DNA of 64,000 nt. Origin: Bifidobacterium vespertilionis. Its GTDB lineage: Bacteria; Actinomycetota; Actinomycetes; Actinomycetales; Bifidobacteriaceae. The stretch is taken from the NCBI RefSeq assembly GCF_008698145.1, contig NZ_RZNZ01000001.1:62001-126000 (forward strand). The letters run 5' to 3'. Every line of letters begins with the position of its first letter. The stretch's first letter is position 1. Position numbers and translations under genes: made by a program. Positions 30,383 to 39,449 of the stretch are shown in pieces. Below the pieces are notes generated by a model. That model was not told where the DNA came from. It did not search any database and saw nothing but the letters and a program-made list of their open reading frames with translations.

Positions 30383-30883
30383 GTGGGACGTCTACTGACA
30401 CGCGACGAGATACGCGGCCTGGTGCAGCGGCACGGCGGCGAGGTGATCGGCCATCGCCATATGGAGATTGAGCGGCGCTGCTACCAGCATGGATCGGTGA
30501 CCACCTTCGCGCATTCCATCCGCGTGGCGTGCCTTTCGGTCTGGCTGGCAGACAGGCTGCACCTGTGGCGGCGCGTGGATCTGCCCTCGCTCATCCGCGC
30601 GGCCCTGCTGCACGACTATTTCCTCTACGACTGGCACGACGACGACAACGGCACCCATCGTCTGCACGGCTTCACGCACGGGCGGGCCGCCTTGGTCAAC
30701 GCCCAGCGCGATTTTCGGCTCAACCGCGTGGAGCGCAACAGCATCCTGCACCACATGTTCCCGCTGACCCCGGTGCCGCCGCGCTACATCGAGGGGTATC
30801 TGGTGTGCATGGCGGACAAGATCAGCGCCACGCGCGAGACCCTGTCCATGTCGCGGTTCAACAAGCCGGAGCTGCCCCGATGA
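30383..30883 (+). CDS. HD-domain phosphohydrolase
   Basis: The 166-aa product has the HD metal-binding pattern: His in FAHSIRVACLS (about residue 48), the HD pair in AALLHDYFLYDWH (about 73), and a later HGFTHGRAAL. This pattern fits small bacterial HD hydrolases acting on nucleotides or phosphates; the substrate is unknown. The start is GTG at 30383, with AAAGGACG upstream. The stop overlaps the next gene start (ATGA), so the two are coupled. Confidence 0.8.
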   Translation: MGRLLTRDEIRGLVQRHGGEVIGHRHMEIERRCYQHGSVTTFAHSIRVACLSVWLADRLHLWRRVDLPSLIRAALLHDYFLYDWHDDDNGTHRLHGFTHGRAALVNAQRDFRLNRVERNSILHHMFPLTPVPPRYIEGYLVCMADKISATRETLSMSRFNKPELPR

Positions 30884-31752
30884 CCGGGCTTTCCCATCTG
30901 CTGCTGGAATTCGAATACATCTTCCTGTGGGTGATGCTCTACAGCTTCCTCGGCTGGGTGTACGAGTCGATCGTCGTGTCCATCCAGGAGCGCCGGCCGA
31001 TCAACCGCGGCTTCCTCATGGGCCCCATCTGCCCGATCTACGGCGTGGGCGCGGTGGGCGGCGCGCTTGCCCTCTCGCAGCTGCACAACCCCGTGGCATT
31101 GTTCCTTGTGGGCGCGCTGCTGGCGTCCGTGCTCGAATACCTCACCTCCTGGGTGATGGAGAAGCTGTTCGACGCACGCTGGTGGGACTACTCGCAGTTC
31201 CGCTTCAACATCAACGGCCGCGTGTGCCTGCTGGGAGCGGTGATTTTCGGCGTGTTCGCCGTGGTGGTGGTCCGCTGGACACAGCCGCTGGTGGTGACGT
31301 TCACGGACCGCGTGCCCGTCCCGGCCGTGCATGCCATTGCCGGTGTGGTGTTCCTGCTGCTGGCCGTGGATCTGGCGGTCACCCTGGCCGGCATGAAGGG
31401 CTTCATGGAGCGTGTGGAACGATTCGGCCAGATCGCGGCGGAATACGGCGTGGCTGCACGCCGAACCGCGCGCAGGACCGTCGACGAGTACGCCAGCAAG
31501 GCCGGCGAGTCGATCAACGCCGGGCGGCAGGCCGTGGGGGCCGCCGTGAGCGACGCCACGCGCACGCTTGCCGCGGGGCCGCAGGTTCCGTTGTCCCGTT
31601 TGCGCGATCGGGCGGCTGAGCTGTTCACCGCCCAGCAGAGGCGCATGCTGAACGCGTTCCCCGAGTTCACCTCTTTCGACCATCGCGAGCTCATCGACCA
31701 GCTGCGCGAGATCCTGAACCCGAATCGCAGGGGTCGCGGCAAGGGTAAGTGA
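30880..31752 (+). CDS. Putative ABC-type permease-like membrane protein (PF06541-like)
   Basis: The 290-aa product has about five membrane helices in its first 175 residues, with the family-typical segments YSFLGWVYES, NRGFLMGPICPIYGVGA, and EYLTSWVMEKLFDARWWDYS. I recognise these as the putative ABC-transporter type IV (CmpB-like) family of unknown function. The last 110 residues are soluble and probably helical. The ATG at 30880 overlaps the HD gene stop. No ATPase partner is adjacent. Confidence 0.78.
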   Translation: MTGLSHLLLEFEYIFLWVMLYSFLGWVYESIVVSIQERRPINRGFLMGPICPIYGVGAVGGALALSQLHNPVALFLVGALLASVLEYLTSWVMEKLFDARWWDYSQFRFNINGRVCLLGAVIFGVFAVVVVRWTQPLVVTFTDRVPVPAVHAIAGVVFLLLAVDLAVTLAGMKGFMERVERFGQIAAEYGVAARRTARRTVDEYASKAGESINAGRQAVGAAVSDATRTLAAGPQVPLSRLRDRAAELFTAQQRRMLNAFPEFTSFDHRELIDQLREILNPNRRGRGKGK

Positions 31753-31849
31753 TGGACAGTCGTTGCCCGTTTGTCTATTGGAGGGCCGGCGGCCGGACCG
31801 TATAATCCCAAACGGTTGAAGATGTGCACGACGGGCAGAGGAGTGGACC

Positions 31850-32599
31850 ATGGCGTTGCAGTGGTGGCAGAGGCCGATCGCATTGACCGAGGCGCTGGTG
31901 GCGCAACACACCGTCAAATTGGCGCCGGAGCCGGAAGGGCCGCGCGAGGGACTGGTGAAGCCCCGTGCCGCGCAGGGCGATGCCGCGGATTCGGCGGACA
32001 CCGACCCGATCACGCTGGTGGTCGTGGGCGATTCGCTCACCGTGGGTTGCGGCGTGGAGCGCCAGAGCGACGGCTTGGTGCCGGACATGGCCCGGTCGAT
32101 CGCGCATGTCACCGGCCGGCCCGTGCACTGGCGCTCCCACGGCAGGCTCGGGGCCACGATGCGACGCGCCCGCTTCCGCTTCCTGCCTCAGGTCAAGGGG
32201 CATCCCGATCTGCTGGTGCTGTGCGCCGGATCGAATGATCTGATGGCCCGCCGCACCGCCAAGGAGTGGCGCGAGGACCTGACCGCGGCCATCGATGAGG
32301 CCAAGGCGCTGAGCGACCATGTGGTGGTGATTAGTTCCGGTCAGGTGTACCGTTCGCCGGCGCTGGGATCCACGCTCAAGAAGGCGATTCTGGACATGAC
32401 GGATGCGCAGACCGCGATCAGCCGCGCCATCTGCGCCGATCGGGGCGTTCTGTTCGTGGACATGACCCATCACGACACGGGACTGACGGACGCGGAATTC
32501 TGGGCGTCGGACAACTTCCACCCCTCCAAGCGCTGCTATCAGCTACTCGCGGACGGCGTGGTCGATCAGATGGGCGAGGCGACGCTCAGGTCGCTGTGA
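31850..32599 (+). CDS. SGNH/GDSL hydrolase
   Basis: A serine esterase or lipase of the SGNH fold, 249 aa. Block I is [14 protein letters not shown] with the nucleophilic Ser near residue 65, block III is CAGSNDL, and block V is [10 protein letters not shown] with the catalytic Asp and His. No signal peptide is seen, so it is probably cytoplasmic. The natural ester is unknown. It starts about 100 bp after the membrane protein gene. Confidence 0.85.
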   Translation: MALQWWQRPIALTEALVAQHTVKLAPEPEGPREGLVKPRAAQGDAADSADTDPITLVVVGDSLTVGCGVERQSDGLVPDMARSIAHVTGRPVHWRSHGRLGATMRRARFRFLPQVKGHPDLLVLCAGSNDLMARRTAKEWREDLTAAIDEAKALSDHVVVISSGQVYRSPALGSTLKKAILDMTDAQTAISRAICADRGVLFVDMTHHDTGLTDAEFWASDNFHPSKRCYQLLADGVVDQMGEATLRSL

Positions 32600-32705
32600 C
32601 GGCCGCTGTGATGGCCGGTCCGGGGTCCGGGCGTGTGTGTCGCCCTCTGCTGAGACACTGGGTAGGCTCAATTACCACAATTCGATAGGGAGAAGCGACC
32701 TAGCT

Positions 32706-34028
32706 ATGGCTCACGTCACCAACTTCAAGGAAGCGGGATTCGACAACCTGCTTGATGAACTGGAATGGCGCGGGTTGATTTCCCAGTCCACGGACCGGGA
32801 TCGACTCGCCAACGCGCTGAACGGAGAGCCGATCACCTATTATTGCGGCTACGATCCGACGGCCGCCTCCCTGCATATCGGCAACCTCGTGCAGCTCATC
32901 AACATGCGTCATCTGCAGCTGGCGGGGCACCACCCCATCGCGCTGGTGGGCGGCGCGACCGGTCTGATCGGCGATCCGCGCCAGTCGGGCGAGCGCACGC
33001 TCAACCCGAAGGACGTCGTGGCAGGCTGGGCCGAGCGTCTCAAGCGCCAGATCGGCGGCATCCTGGACACCGAGGGCGCCAATCCCGTGCGCTTCGTGTC
33101 CAACTACGACTGGACCGCGCAGATGTCCGTCATCGACTTCCTGCGCGATGTGGGCAAGAACTTCCGACTGGGCACCATGCTGGCCAAGGACACCGTGGCG
33201 CGCCGCCTGAACTCCGAGGAGGGCATCTCCTTCACCGAGTTCAGCTACCAGGTGCTGCAGGGCAACGATTTCCTGCACCTGTACGACGAATACCACTGCA
33301 CGCTCGAGCTGGGCGGCTCCGACCAGTGGGGCAACCTCACCTCCGGACTGGATCTGATCCACAAGGTGCGCGGCGTGGACGTCAACGTGTTCACCAGCCC
33401 CATCATCACCGACGCGCAGGGCAAGAAGTTCGGCAAGTCGGAGGGCAACGCCGTCTGGCTGGACGGCACCATGCTCAGCCCGTACAAGTTCTACCAGTTC
33501 TGGCTCAATCGCCCCGACGCGGAGATGGAGAACCTGCTCAAGGTGTTCACCTTCCTGCCCAAGGCGGAGATCGAGCGTCTGGTGGAGGAGTCCAGGACCA
33601 ACCCGGGCGCCCGCGAGGCGCAGCGCACGCTGGCGTGGGAGGTCACGAGCTTCGTGCACGGCGAGGCGGCCACCCAGGCGGCCATCGACGCCTCCGCCGC
33701 CCTGTTCGGACGCGGCGGCGATCTGGCGGACATCGACGAGGACACGCTCGAGTCGGTGCTCGACGGTTTCAAGGTGGCGGATGGGAACGGCGATCACATC
33801 TTCCCGGCGGGCAAGCCGGGGGATCGCGTGATCGACGCCGCCCAGACCGCGGGCCTGTTCAAGTCCGCATCCGAGGCGCGTCGCGCGATCAAGTCCGGCG
33901 GCGTGTACCTCAACAACGCACGCGTGGAGGACGAGGAGCAGACGCTGTCCGAATCCGACTTCCTGCAGGGCCGCTTCGCGCTGATCCGCCGCGGCAAGAA
34001 GGCGCTGGGAGCGGTCGAGAACCGCTGA
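32706..34028 (+). CDS. tyrS: Tyrosine--tRNA ligase
   Basis: A class I synthetase charging tRNA-Tyr, 440 aa. The HIGH-like motif is in [14 protein letters not shown] near residue 48, the KMSKS-like motif is [11 protein letters not shown] near 240, and a C-terminal S4 RNA-binding domain (about 375-435) holds [18 protein letters not shown]. The ATG at 32706 is preceded by AGGGAG about 15 bases upstream. Start of a long co-directional run through tlyA. Confidence 0.96.
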   Translation: MAHVTNFKEAGFDNLLDELEWRGLISQSTDRDRLANALNGEPITYYCGYDPTAASLHIGNLVQLINMRHLQLAGHHPIALVGGATGLIGDPRQSGERTLNPKDVVAGWAERLKRQIGGILDTEGANPVRFVSNYDWTAQMSVIDFLRDVGKNFRLGTMLAKDTVARRLNSEEGISFTEFSYQVLQGNDFLHLYDEYHCTLELGGSDQWGNLTSGLDLIHKVRGVDVNVFTSPIITDAQGKKFGKSEGNAVWLDGTMLSPYKFYQFWLNRPDAEMENLLKVFTFLPKAEIERLVEESRTNPGAREAQRTLAWEVTSFVHGEAATQAAIDASAALFGRGGDLADIDEDTLESVLDGFKVADGNGDHIFPAGKPGDRVIDAAQTAGLFKSASEARRAIKSGGVYLNNARVEDEEQTLSESDFLQGRFALIRRGKKALGAVENR

Positions 34029-34124
34029 ACGCGCCCCTGCGGGCATAACCCGACGCAATAGCAAGCAAACGCACAAACGAACCATGCCGGCATTTCGATG
34101 CCGGCATTTCACAGAAAGAACGAC

Positions 34125-36590
34125 ATGGCAGAAGAACACAGCAACGGCTCCCATCAGGGCGGTTATCAGCGTCGATCGGGCGGCTTCCGCGGCTCGCGCG
34201 GCGGCAACGGCGGTCGCGGCGGCCGATCCTTCGGCTCCCGCAACGGCGGCGGCTTCCGCGGCAAGGACGGCGGCCGCTCCGGCTACGGCGAGCGTCGCAA
34301 CTTCCACCGCGACGGCGAGGGCTTCGATCGCAACCGTCAGGGCGGCGAAGGCGGCGATCGTCCGCGTCGCGAGGGCGGCTACCGCGACCGCGAGGGCGGT
34401 TTCAAGGGCGGCGACCGTCCGTTCCGCAAGGGTGGCCAGGGCGGCTTCCGCCGTGGCGGTCAGGGTGGCCAGGGCGGCTTCCGCCGTGGCGGCAACAACC
34501 CGCGCTTCAATCGCGACGATCGCCGCGATTGGAAGCCGCGCGACAACGACCAGCAGCCCCGCGAGGGCGCCGAGGGCGGCGACCGTCCGGAGCGCGGCTT
34601 CAACAAGGGCGGTTTCAACCGCGGTGGCTTCAACAAGGGCGGCTTCCGTTCCGATCGCGGTGGCGACCGTCGCAACTTCCGTCGTGACGGCGAGGGCTTC
34701 CGCCGTGGCGGTAACAACCCCCGTTACGGCCGCGACGATGATCGCAAGGGCGGCGAGGGCCGTTTCGAGCGCGACGGACAGAACGATCGTCGCGAGGGCG
34801 GCTACCGCAAGGACTTCAGGAAGGACTTCCACCGCGATGGCGACAACCGCGGAGGCTTCCGCGGCAATCGTGACGATCGCGGCGGCTTCCGTTCCGACCG
34901 CGGAGACCGCAATGATCGCGGCGGCTTCCGCAGGGACCGCAACGACCGTGGCGGCGATCGTCGCAACTTCCGTCGTGACGGCGACGACCGCGGCTTCCGC
35001 AGGGACTTCCACAAGGATGGCGAGGAACGCAGGGGATTCCGCAAGGACTTCCACCGCGATGGCGATTTCCACAAGGATCGCGATTTCCACAAGGATTTCC
35101 ATAAGGACGGCGAGGAACGCAAGGACTTCCACCGCGACGATCGTCGCGACGACGACCGCGGCGGCTTCCGCAAGGATCACGCCGACCGCAAGGACTTCCA
35201 GGATCGCAAGGACTTCAAGAAGGACTTCCGCAAGGACGGCGATCGCGACGAAAAGCCCCGCTACGATCGCAACGACCGCAGCCGCGGCCACTTCGACGAC
35301 AACGGCGACTTCCGCGAGAACCGTCGCGGCGGCGCCCACTGGGACAAGGCCCGCCGCAATTCAGACGGCACCATGTCCTTCCCGTCGCAGAACCCGTACA
35401 CCGATGCGCGCCCGGGCGAGCCGACCATGCCCAAGGGCATGGAGTGGTACATGCTCTCCAAGGATGAGCGCGAACGCCTGAGGGGTCTGAGCAAGGAGCA
35501 CGCCGAGAACATCGGCCTGCACATCCTCGCCGCTTACTCGCTGGAGGAGTCCGACCCGAAGTGGGCCCTCGAGCATGCCAAGTGGGTCGCCCGCCAGGCC
35601 TCCCGCATCGATTTCGCGCGCGAGACGCTGGCCTTCGTGGCCTACCGTCAGGGCGACTACAAGCTGGCCGTCAAGGAGTTCCGCACCGCGTTCCGCATGA
35701 ACGGCTACCTTGACTACCTGCCGTTCATCGCCGACTGCGAGCGTGGTCTGGGCAACCCGAAGAAGGCCGTGGAGATCGCCACCGGCGACGAGGCCAAGCA
35801 GCTGCGTGGCGAGGCCAAGGCCGAGATGTTCCTGGTCTACGCGGGCGCCCTGTCCGATCTGGGCCTGTGGAGCAAGGCCGCCGAGATCGCGGACACGCTG
35901 GGCCGCTCCAAGGGCATTTCCGGCGAATACCGCATGCGCGCCTTCCAGGCCGAGCAGTACTTCCTCGAGCAGGGCGGCAACGCGGACAAGGCCGCCGAGC
36001 TCGATTCCCTGCTGGACAAGCTGGAGAGCCAGTACGCGGACGAGGACATCGATCCGGACTCCGACGATATGGTGGTCGACCACGATCTGGCCGATTTCTC
36101 CGACGACCAGATGGATATGCTGGGCATCACCGAGGATGAGGCCCAGTTCGCGCCGGAGGATCCGGAGGATGAGGACGAGGAGTCCTCCGAGGACGATGGT
36201 GATGCCGAGTCCGGCGACCAGGATGAGGAATCCGAGGATGCCGAGCCGTCCGCCGAGTCCGGATCCGAGGAGACCGAGCCTGAAGAAGCCGAGTCCGAGG
36301 ACGCTGAGGACGCCGAGCCGTCTGACGACGCCGAGCCATCCGACGACGCTGAGCCGTCCGACGACGCCGAGGACGCCGAACCCGGCCCGGTCGAGTCGAA
36401 GATCGAGCGCGAGGACGACGCTGCCGAGGACGAGGCCGAGATCGCTCAGGACGAGGCGCAGACCGAAGCCGACGACGTGGACAACGCCGATGCCGAGCCC
36501 GGCGACGACGAGGAATCCGTTCCCGCCGAGACGGCCGAGGATGGCGCCGAGTCCGTCACCGAGCCGGCCAAGGCCGTCGAGGCCGAGTGA
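34125..36590 (+). CDS. RGG-repeat / TPR / acidic-tail protein of unknown function
   Basis: The 821-aa product has three parts. Residues 1 to about 420 are low complexity and strongly basic: GGFRG, RGGNGG, RRGGQGG and FRRDG units, passing into FRKDFHKDG-type units. Residues about 430-640 form a folded helical region with TPR-like repeats (ALEHAKWVARQASRIDFARE, YKLAVKEFRTAFRMNGYLDY). Residues about 640-821 are almost wholly Asp, Glu, Ser, Ala and Pro, with repeated DDAEPS. The arrangement resembles RNA-binding RGG proteins with an acidic counter-tail. No helicase or nuclease motif is present. It lies between tyrS and the HAD/tlyA/nadK/recN genes. The start at 34125 has AGAAAGAACG upstream. Function unknown; RNA binding or condensate formation is inference. 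Confidence 0.7.
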   Translation: MAEEHSNGSHQGGYQRRSGGFRGSRGGNGGRGGRSFGSRNGGGFRGKDGGRSGYGERRNFHRDGEGFDRNRQGGEGGDRPRREGGYRDREGGFKGGDRPFRKGGQGGFRRGGQGGQGGFRRGGNNPRFNRDDRRDWKPRDNDQQPREGAEGGDRPERGFNKGGFNRGGFNKGGFRSDRGGDRRNFRRDGEGFRRGGNNPRYGRDDDRKGGEGRFERDGQNDRREGGYRKDFRKDFHRDGDNRGGFRGNRDDRGGFRSDRGDRNDRGGFRRDRNDRGGDRRNFRRDGDDRGFRRDFHKDGEERRGFRKDFHRDGDFHKDRDFHKDFHKDGEERKDFHRDDRRDDDRGGFRKDHADRKDFQDRKDFKKDFRKDGDRDEKPRYDRNDRSRGHFDDNGDFRENRRGGAHWDKARRNSDGTMSFPSQNPYTDARPGEPTMPKGMEWYMLSKDERERLRGLSKEHAENIGLHILAAYSLEESDPKWALEHAKWVARQASRIDFARETLAFVAYRQGDYKLAVKEFRTAFRMNGYLDYLPFIADCERGLGNPKKAVEIATGDEAKQLRGEAKAEMFLVYAGALSDLGLWSKAAEIADTLGRSKGISGEYRMRAFQAEQYFLEQGGNADKAAELDSLLDKLESQYADEDIDPDSDDMVVDHDLADFSDDQMDMLGITEDEAQFAPEDPEDEDEESSEDDGDAESGDQDEESEDAEPSAESGSEETEPEEAESEDAEDAEPSDDAEPSDDAEPSDDAEDAEPGPVESKIEREDDAAEDEAEIAQDEAQTEADDVDNADAEPGDDEESVPAETAEDGAESVTEPAKAVEAE

Positions 36591-37642
36591 TGACCCGCTT
36601 CCTCAAGGGCGTTCCCACCTCGGTGGCGCGCGCCTACCAGCTCGCGCTGCTGGACCTCGACGGCGTGGTGTACCGCGGACGCAACGCGGTGCCCCACGCC
36701 GCCGAGGCCATCGCCGAGGCCGAGCGCAACGGCATGACGATCGAGTACACCACGAACAATTCGTCGCGCTTCCAGCATGTGGTGGCGGACCAGCTGCGCG
36801 GCTTCGGCCTGAAGGTGGAGGACTGGCAGGTCATCACCTCCTCGGTGGTCGCCGCGCGCATGGTCGCCCATCAGGTGCCGGCCGGCTCCAAGGTGCTCAC
36901 CATCGGCGCCCCGCATCTGCGCGAGGAGGTCTCCCGCGCAGGGCTGGTCCCGGTGTCCAACGTGGATGAAGGGCCGGTGGCCGTAATTCAGGGCTGGTAT
37001 CCGGAAATGCCGTGGAGCGAGCTCGCGCAGGCCGCCTATGCGGTGGAGCGCGGAGCCGTGTACTTCGTCACCAACCGCGATCTGAGCATCCCCCGCGAGC
37101 AGGGCATCGCGCCCGGCTGCGGCTCACTCGTCAACGCGGTGATCGCCGCCACGGGCGTGCAGCCGATCGGATCGGCCGGCAAGCCCGAATCGGCCATGTA
37201 CGACGAGGCCCGCATGCTCAACGCGGGCGAGGGCCATGATCTGGTGCCCAAGGAGCGGTCCATCGCGATCGGCGACCGTCTGGACACGGACATCGAGGCG
37301 GGCAACCGCGGCGGATACGACTCCATGGTCGTGCTGACCGGCGTGGCGGATCCCATGCAGCTCATGCTGGCCAAGCCCGAACTGCGTCCGACGATGATCG
37401 CCCGCAACCTGACCGGTCTCAACACGCCCCACGCTGAGCCGAAGCGTGCGGCCGACGGGACGTGGACCTGCGGCGAGGCCACGGCACGCCTCGATGGCGG
37501 CCGCATTGCCGTCAACGACGTCGAATCCCTCGACGCCCTGCGCGCGGCCTGCTGCCTTGCATGGGAGCGCGCCGACGCCGGCGAGACGCTGGACGCCGCC
37601 GATCTGCCCGGGTTCCGCATCGATCCGGTTGCGGGGGAGTGA
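36590..37642 (+). CDS. HAD-IIA family phosphatase (NagD-like)
   Basis: The 350-aa product has HAD motif I LALLDLDGVVYRG near residue 18, motif II TTNNSSR, a C2-type cap in the middle, and motif IV IAIGDRLDTDIEAGNRGG near 228. This is the NagD / p-nitrophenyl phosphatase / phosphoglycolate phosphatase group. The ATG at 36590 overlaps the preceding stop (TGATG); the GTG at 36587 is an alternative. The same neighbourhood with TlyA is common in Actinobacteria. Confidence 0.88.
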   Translation: MTRFLKGVPTSVARAYQLALLDLDGVVYRGRNAVPHAAEAIAEAERNGMTIEYTTNNSSRFQHVVADQLRGFGLKVEDWQVITSSVVAARMVAHQVPAGSKVLTIGAPHLREEVSRAGLVPVSNVDEGPVAVIQGWYPEMPWSELAQAAYAVERGAVYFVTNRDLSIPREQGIAPGCGSLVNAVIAATGVQPIGSAGKPESAMYDEARMLNAGEGHDLVPKERSIAIGDRLDTDIEAGNRGGYDSMVVLTGVADPMQLMLAKPELRPTMIARNLTGLNTPHAEPKRAADGTWTCGEATARLDGGRIAVNDVESLDALRAACCLAWERADAGETLDAADLPGFRIDPVAGE

Positions 37643-37647
37643 CCGCC

Positions 37648-37806
37648 ATGGCACGCGAGCATGATGTGAAGGACGATCGCCGCCCGCTGGTGGAACGCTA
37701 TCCGCATCTGCAGGAGCTGGGCGGCATGGATGATGACAGCCGCCTCGACACGATGCAGGCCACGCTCAACCGCCTGCTCGCCGAGCTCGACGCCCACCGG
37801 GACTGA
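37648..37806 (+). CDS. Small conserved-context ORF of 52 aa
   Basis: Five bases after the HAD gene, an ATG opens a 52-aa frame (MAREHDVKDDRRPLVERYPH...) that is hydrophilic and helical. Its sequence is compact and coding-like (LDTMQATLNRLLAELDAHRD), and it sits exactly between the phosphatase and tlyA. Other Actinobacteria are known to carry a tiny gene here, as I recall; that is unverified. Function unknown. Confidence 0.65.
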   Translation: MAREHDVKDDRRPLVERYPHLQELGGMDDDSRLDTMQATLNRLLAELDAHRD

Positions 37807-37853
37807 GCCGCCAACCGGAACATGTCGCCGGACCTGATGATGGAAGGAGCCTG

Positions 37854-38603
37854 ATGCCCAACCGGCTCGATGTGGAACTCGTGGAACGCGGGCTTGTGGA
37901 CACCCGCTCCAAAGCCCAGCGGCTTGTGAAATCGGGTGCGGTGCTGGTGGACGGCGAGCCTGTGGCCAAGCCGTCCGCCGTCGTCGACGCGACCGCGGAC
38001 ATCAGCGTGGACAAGGGCGACGACTACGTATCCAGAGGCGCCTACAAACTGCTGGGCGCCCTGGATGCGTTCGGACCGCAGGGACTGCCCGGCCCGCGTG
38101 GCCGCCGGTGCCTGGACATCGGCGCCTCCACCGGAGGGTTCACCGATGTGCTGCTGCGCGGCGGGGCCGAACAAGTCATCGCCCTCGACGTGGGGCACGG
38201 TCAGCTGGATCCGCGCATTGCGCGCAACCCGCGCGTCATCGAGATGAGCGGCGTCAACATCCGTGACGTGACGCCCGCCGATCTGCCGTTCGCGCCGGAC
38301 TACATCGTCTCCGACGTCTCCTTCATCTCCCTGACTTATGTGATGCCGTCCATAGCCCAGCTCGCCGCGCCGGGCGCGCAGATCGTCCTGCTGGTCAAGC
38401 CTCAGTTCGAGGTGGGCCGGGGCAATCTGGGCAAGGGTGGCATCGTGGAGAGCGAGACCCTGCGCGAGGGGGCCTTGAACAAGGTCGCCGACTGCGCCCG
38501 GGAACAGGGACTTGCGGTGCGCGCGCACGCCCCGTCGCCGATCGCCGGCACCCACGGCAACCACGAGTACCTGCTGTGGTTGACCGCCGGCCCTACTCGT
38601 TGA
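37854..38603 (+). CDS. tlyA: TlyA family rRNA (cytidine-2'-O)-methyltransferase
   Basis: Methylates 16S and/or 23S rRNA ribose; once described as a haemolysin. The 249-aa product has an N-terminal S4 domain (MPNRLDVELVERGLVD...KSGAVLVDG, residues 1-60) and an FtsJ-like Rossmann domain with the SAM motif LDIGASTGGFTDVLL near residue 84. GGAG precedes the ATG. It is convergent with, and overlaps by 11 bp, the minus-strand beta-helix protein gene. Confidence 0.92.
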   Translation: MPNRLDVELVERGLVDTRSKAQRLVKSGAVLVDGEPVAKPSAVVDATADISVDKGDDYVSRGAYKLLGALDAFGPQGLPGPRGRRCLDIGASTGGFTDVLLRGGAEQVIALDVGHGQLDPRIARNPRVIEMSGVNIRDVTPADLPFAPDYIVSDVSFISLTYVMPSIAQLAAPGAQIVLLVKPQFEVGRGNLGKGGIVESETLREGALNKVADCAREQGLAVRAHAPSPIAGTHGNHEYLLWLTAGPTR

Positions 38604-39267
38604 GCGTGATCCGCTCGCATCCGCCGCTGACCTGAAGCGCCACGGACGAGCGATCCATCTTCAACGTTTTGGCGCAGTTCACATCCTGCACGTAGCTGTT
38701 GCCCCGCAATGTGACCGTGCGCGCCTTCAGCTTTGCGCAGGATAGGTCGCGCGCCTCCAGATCCATGCAGGTGATACTTCCGGCCGTGCTGGCGTGGTCG
38801 TACTGGCGGAAGCACTCCCAGGACAGCATCATCGTGTCCAGCGGCTCGATCCTCACTGTGTGAACCGCGTGCAGCAGCGTCACATCCATGAACCCGTCCA
38901 CATCCACGGTGTTCGCGTCCACCCGCTTGCCATTGCGCAGGATGCCGCTGACGTCCAGGCTGTCGATCACGCGCAGTTCCCGTTCGGTTTGCATTAGGCC
39001 CGTGAATTGCATGCGTCCGGTCCGCACCGATCCGGCCACCCGCAATTCCCCGTTGCCTCCCAGCGTGTGCACGCGCAGCGATCCCGAAACGATCAGCGTG
39101 CCGTCCACCACCAGCACGCCACCGCGCACGTTGTGGGCCGTCGCCACGCCCTGGACGCTGAGCGATTCGAGACTGACGTCGTCCGCGATCGACACCGTGC
39201 CGAAGGTCCTGAGTTCCCCATATTGCCCGGCGGGCACCTCGCCGTTTTCATACACCGTTGTATTCAT
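38593..39267 (-). CDS. Beta-helix-like (bactofilin-like) protein of unknown function
   Basis: The 224-aa product is built of short beta strands with alternating hydrophobic residues (GVLVVDGTLIVSGSLRVHTL, then GELRVAGSVRTGRMQ), suggestive of a right-handed beta-helix such as bactofilins or related polymer-forming proteins. Four to five cysteines lie in the C-terminal half. The start at 39267 (MNTTVYENGEV) is chosen because AAGGGG precedes it and the conserved pattern begins there. It overlaps the tlyA end on the opposite strand. No signal peptide is present. Polymer formation is an inference. Confidence 0.6.
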   Translation of the reverse strand: MNTTVYENGEVPAGQYGELRTFGTVSIADDVSLESLSVQGVATAHNVRGGVLVVDGTLIVSGSLRVHTLGGNGELRVAGSVRTGRMQFTGLMQTERELRVIDSLDVSGILRNGKRVDANTVDVDGFMDVTLLHAVHTVRIEPLDTMMLSWECFRQYDHASTAGSITCMDLEARDLSCAKLKARTVTLRGNSYVQDVNCAKTLKMDRSSVALQVSGGCERITLNE

Positions 39268-39414
39268 TGCCGTTCCAACCCCTTCTCCCGCCTTCCCCTG
39301 GCGGTTCTCTCTCGCTATCCAGTATGGCTGATCATCGTAAAGGATGGATATCGGGAAGGCGAACGGGGCAAACCGGCACCATGAACAGTGCACGGCCCGG
39401 TTTGGGACGGGCTT

Positions 39415-39435
39415 GCGCTTCGCTGCGCTCAGGAT
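39415..39435. repeat. Half of a family A repeat
   Basis: GCGCTTCGCTGCGCTCAGGAT matches the right arm of the family A elements. The left arm is missing. It lies in the gap between two divergent minus- and plus-facing regions, just downstream of ktrA. Confidence 0.55.
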
Positions 39436-39449
39436 CGGCAGGGTTGTTC

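Noticed and set aside
30186-30398. Plus-strand 70-codon ORF before the HD gene
   Set aside because: It begins inside a family A repeat and has no ribosome binding site or recognisable protein; it ends inside the HD gene.
32700-35339. Long minus-strand frame opposite tyrS and the RGG protein
   Set aside because: Its Ala/Val/Glu-rich repetitive text is the complement of the RGG repeat coding; tyrS on the plus strand is certain.
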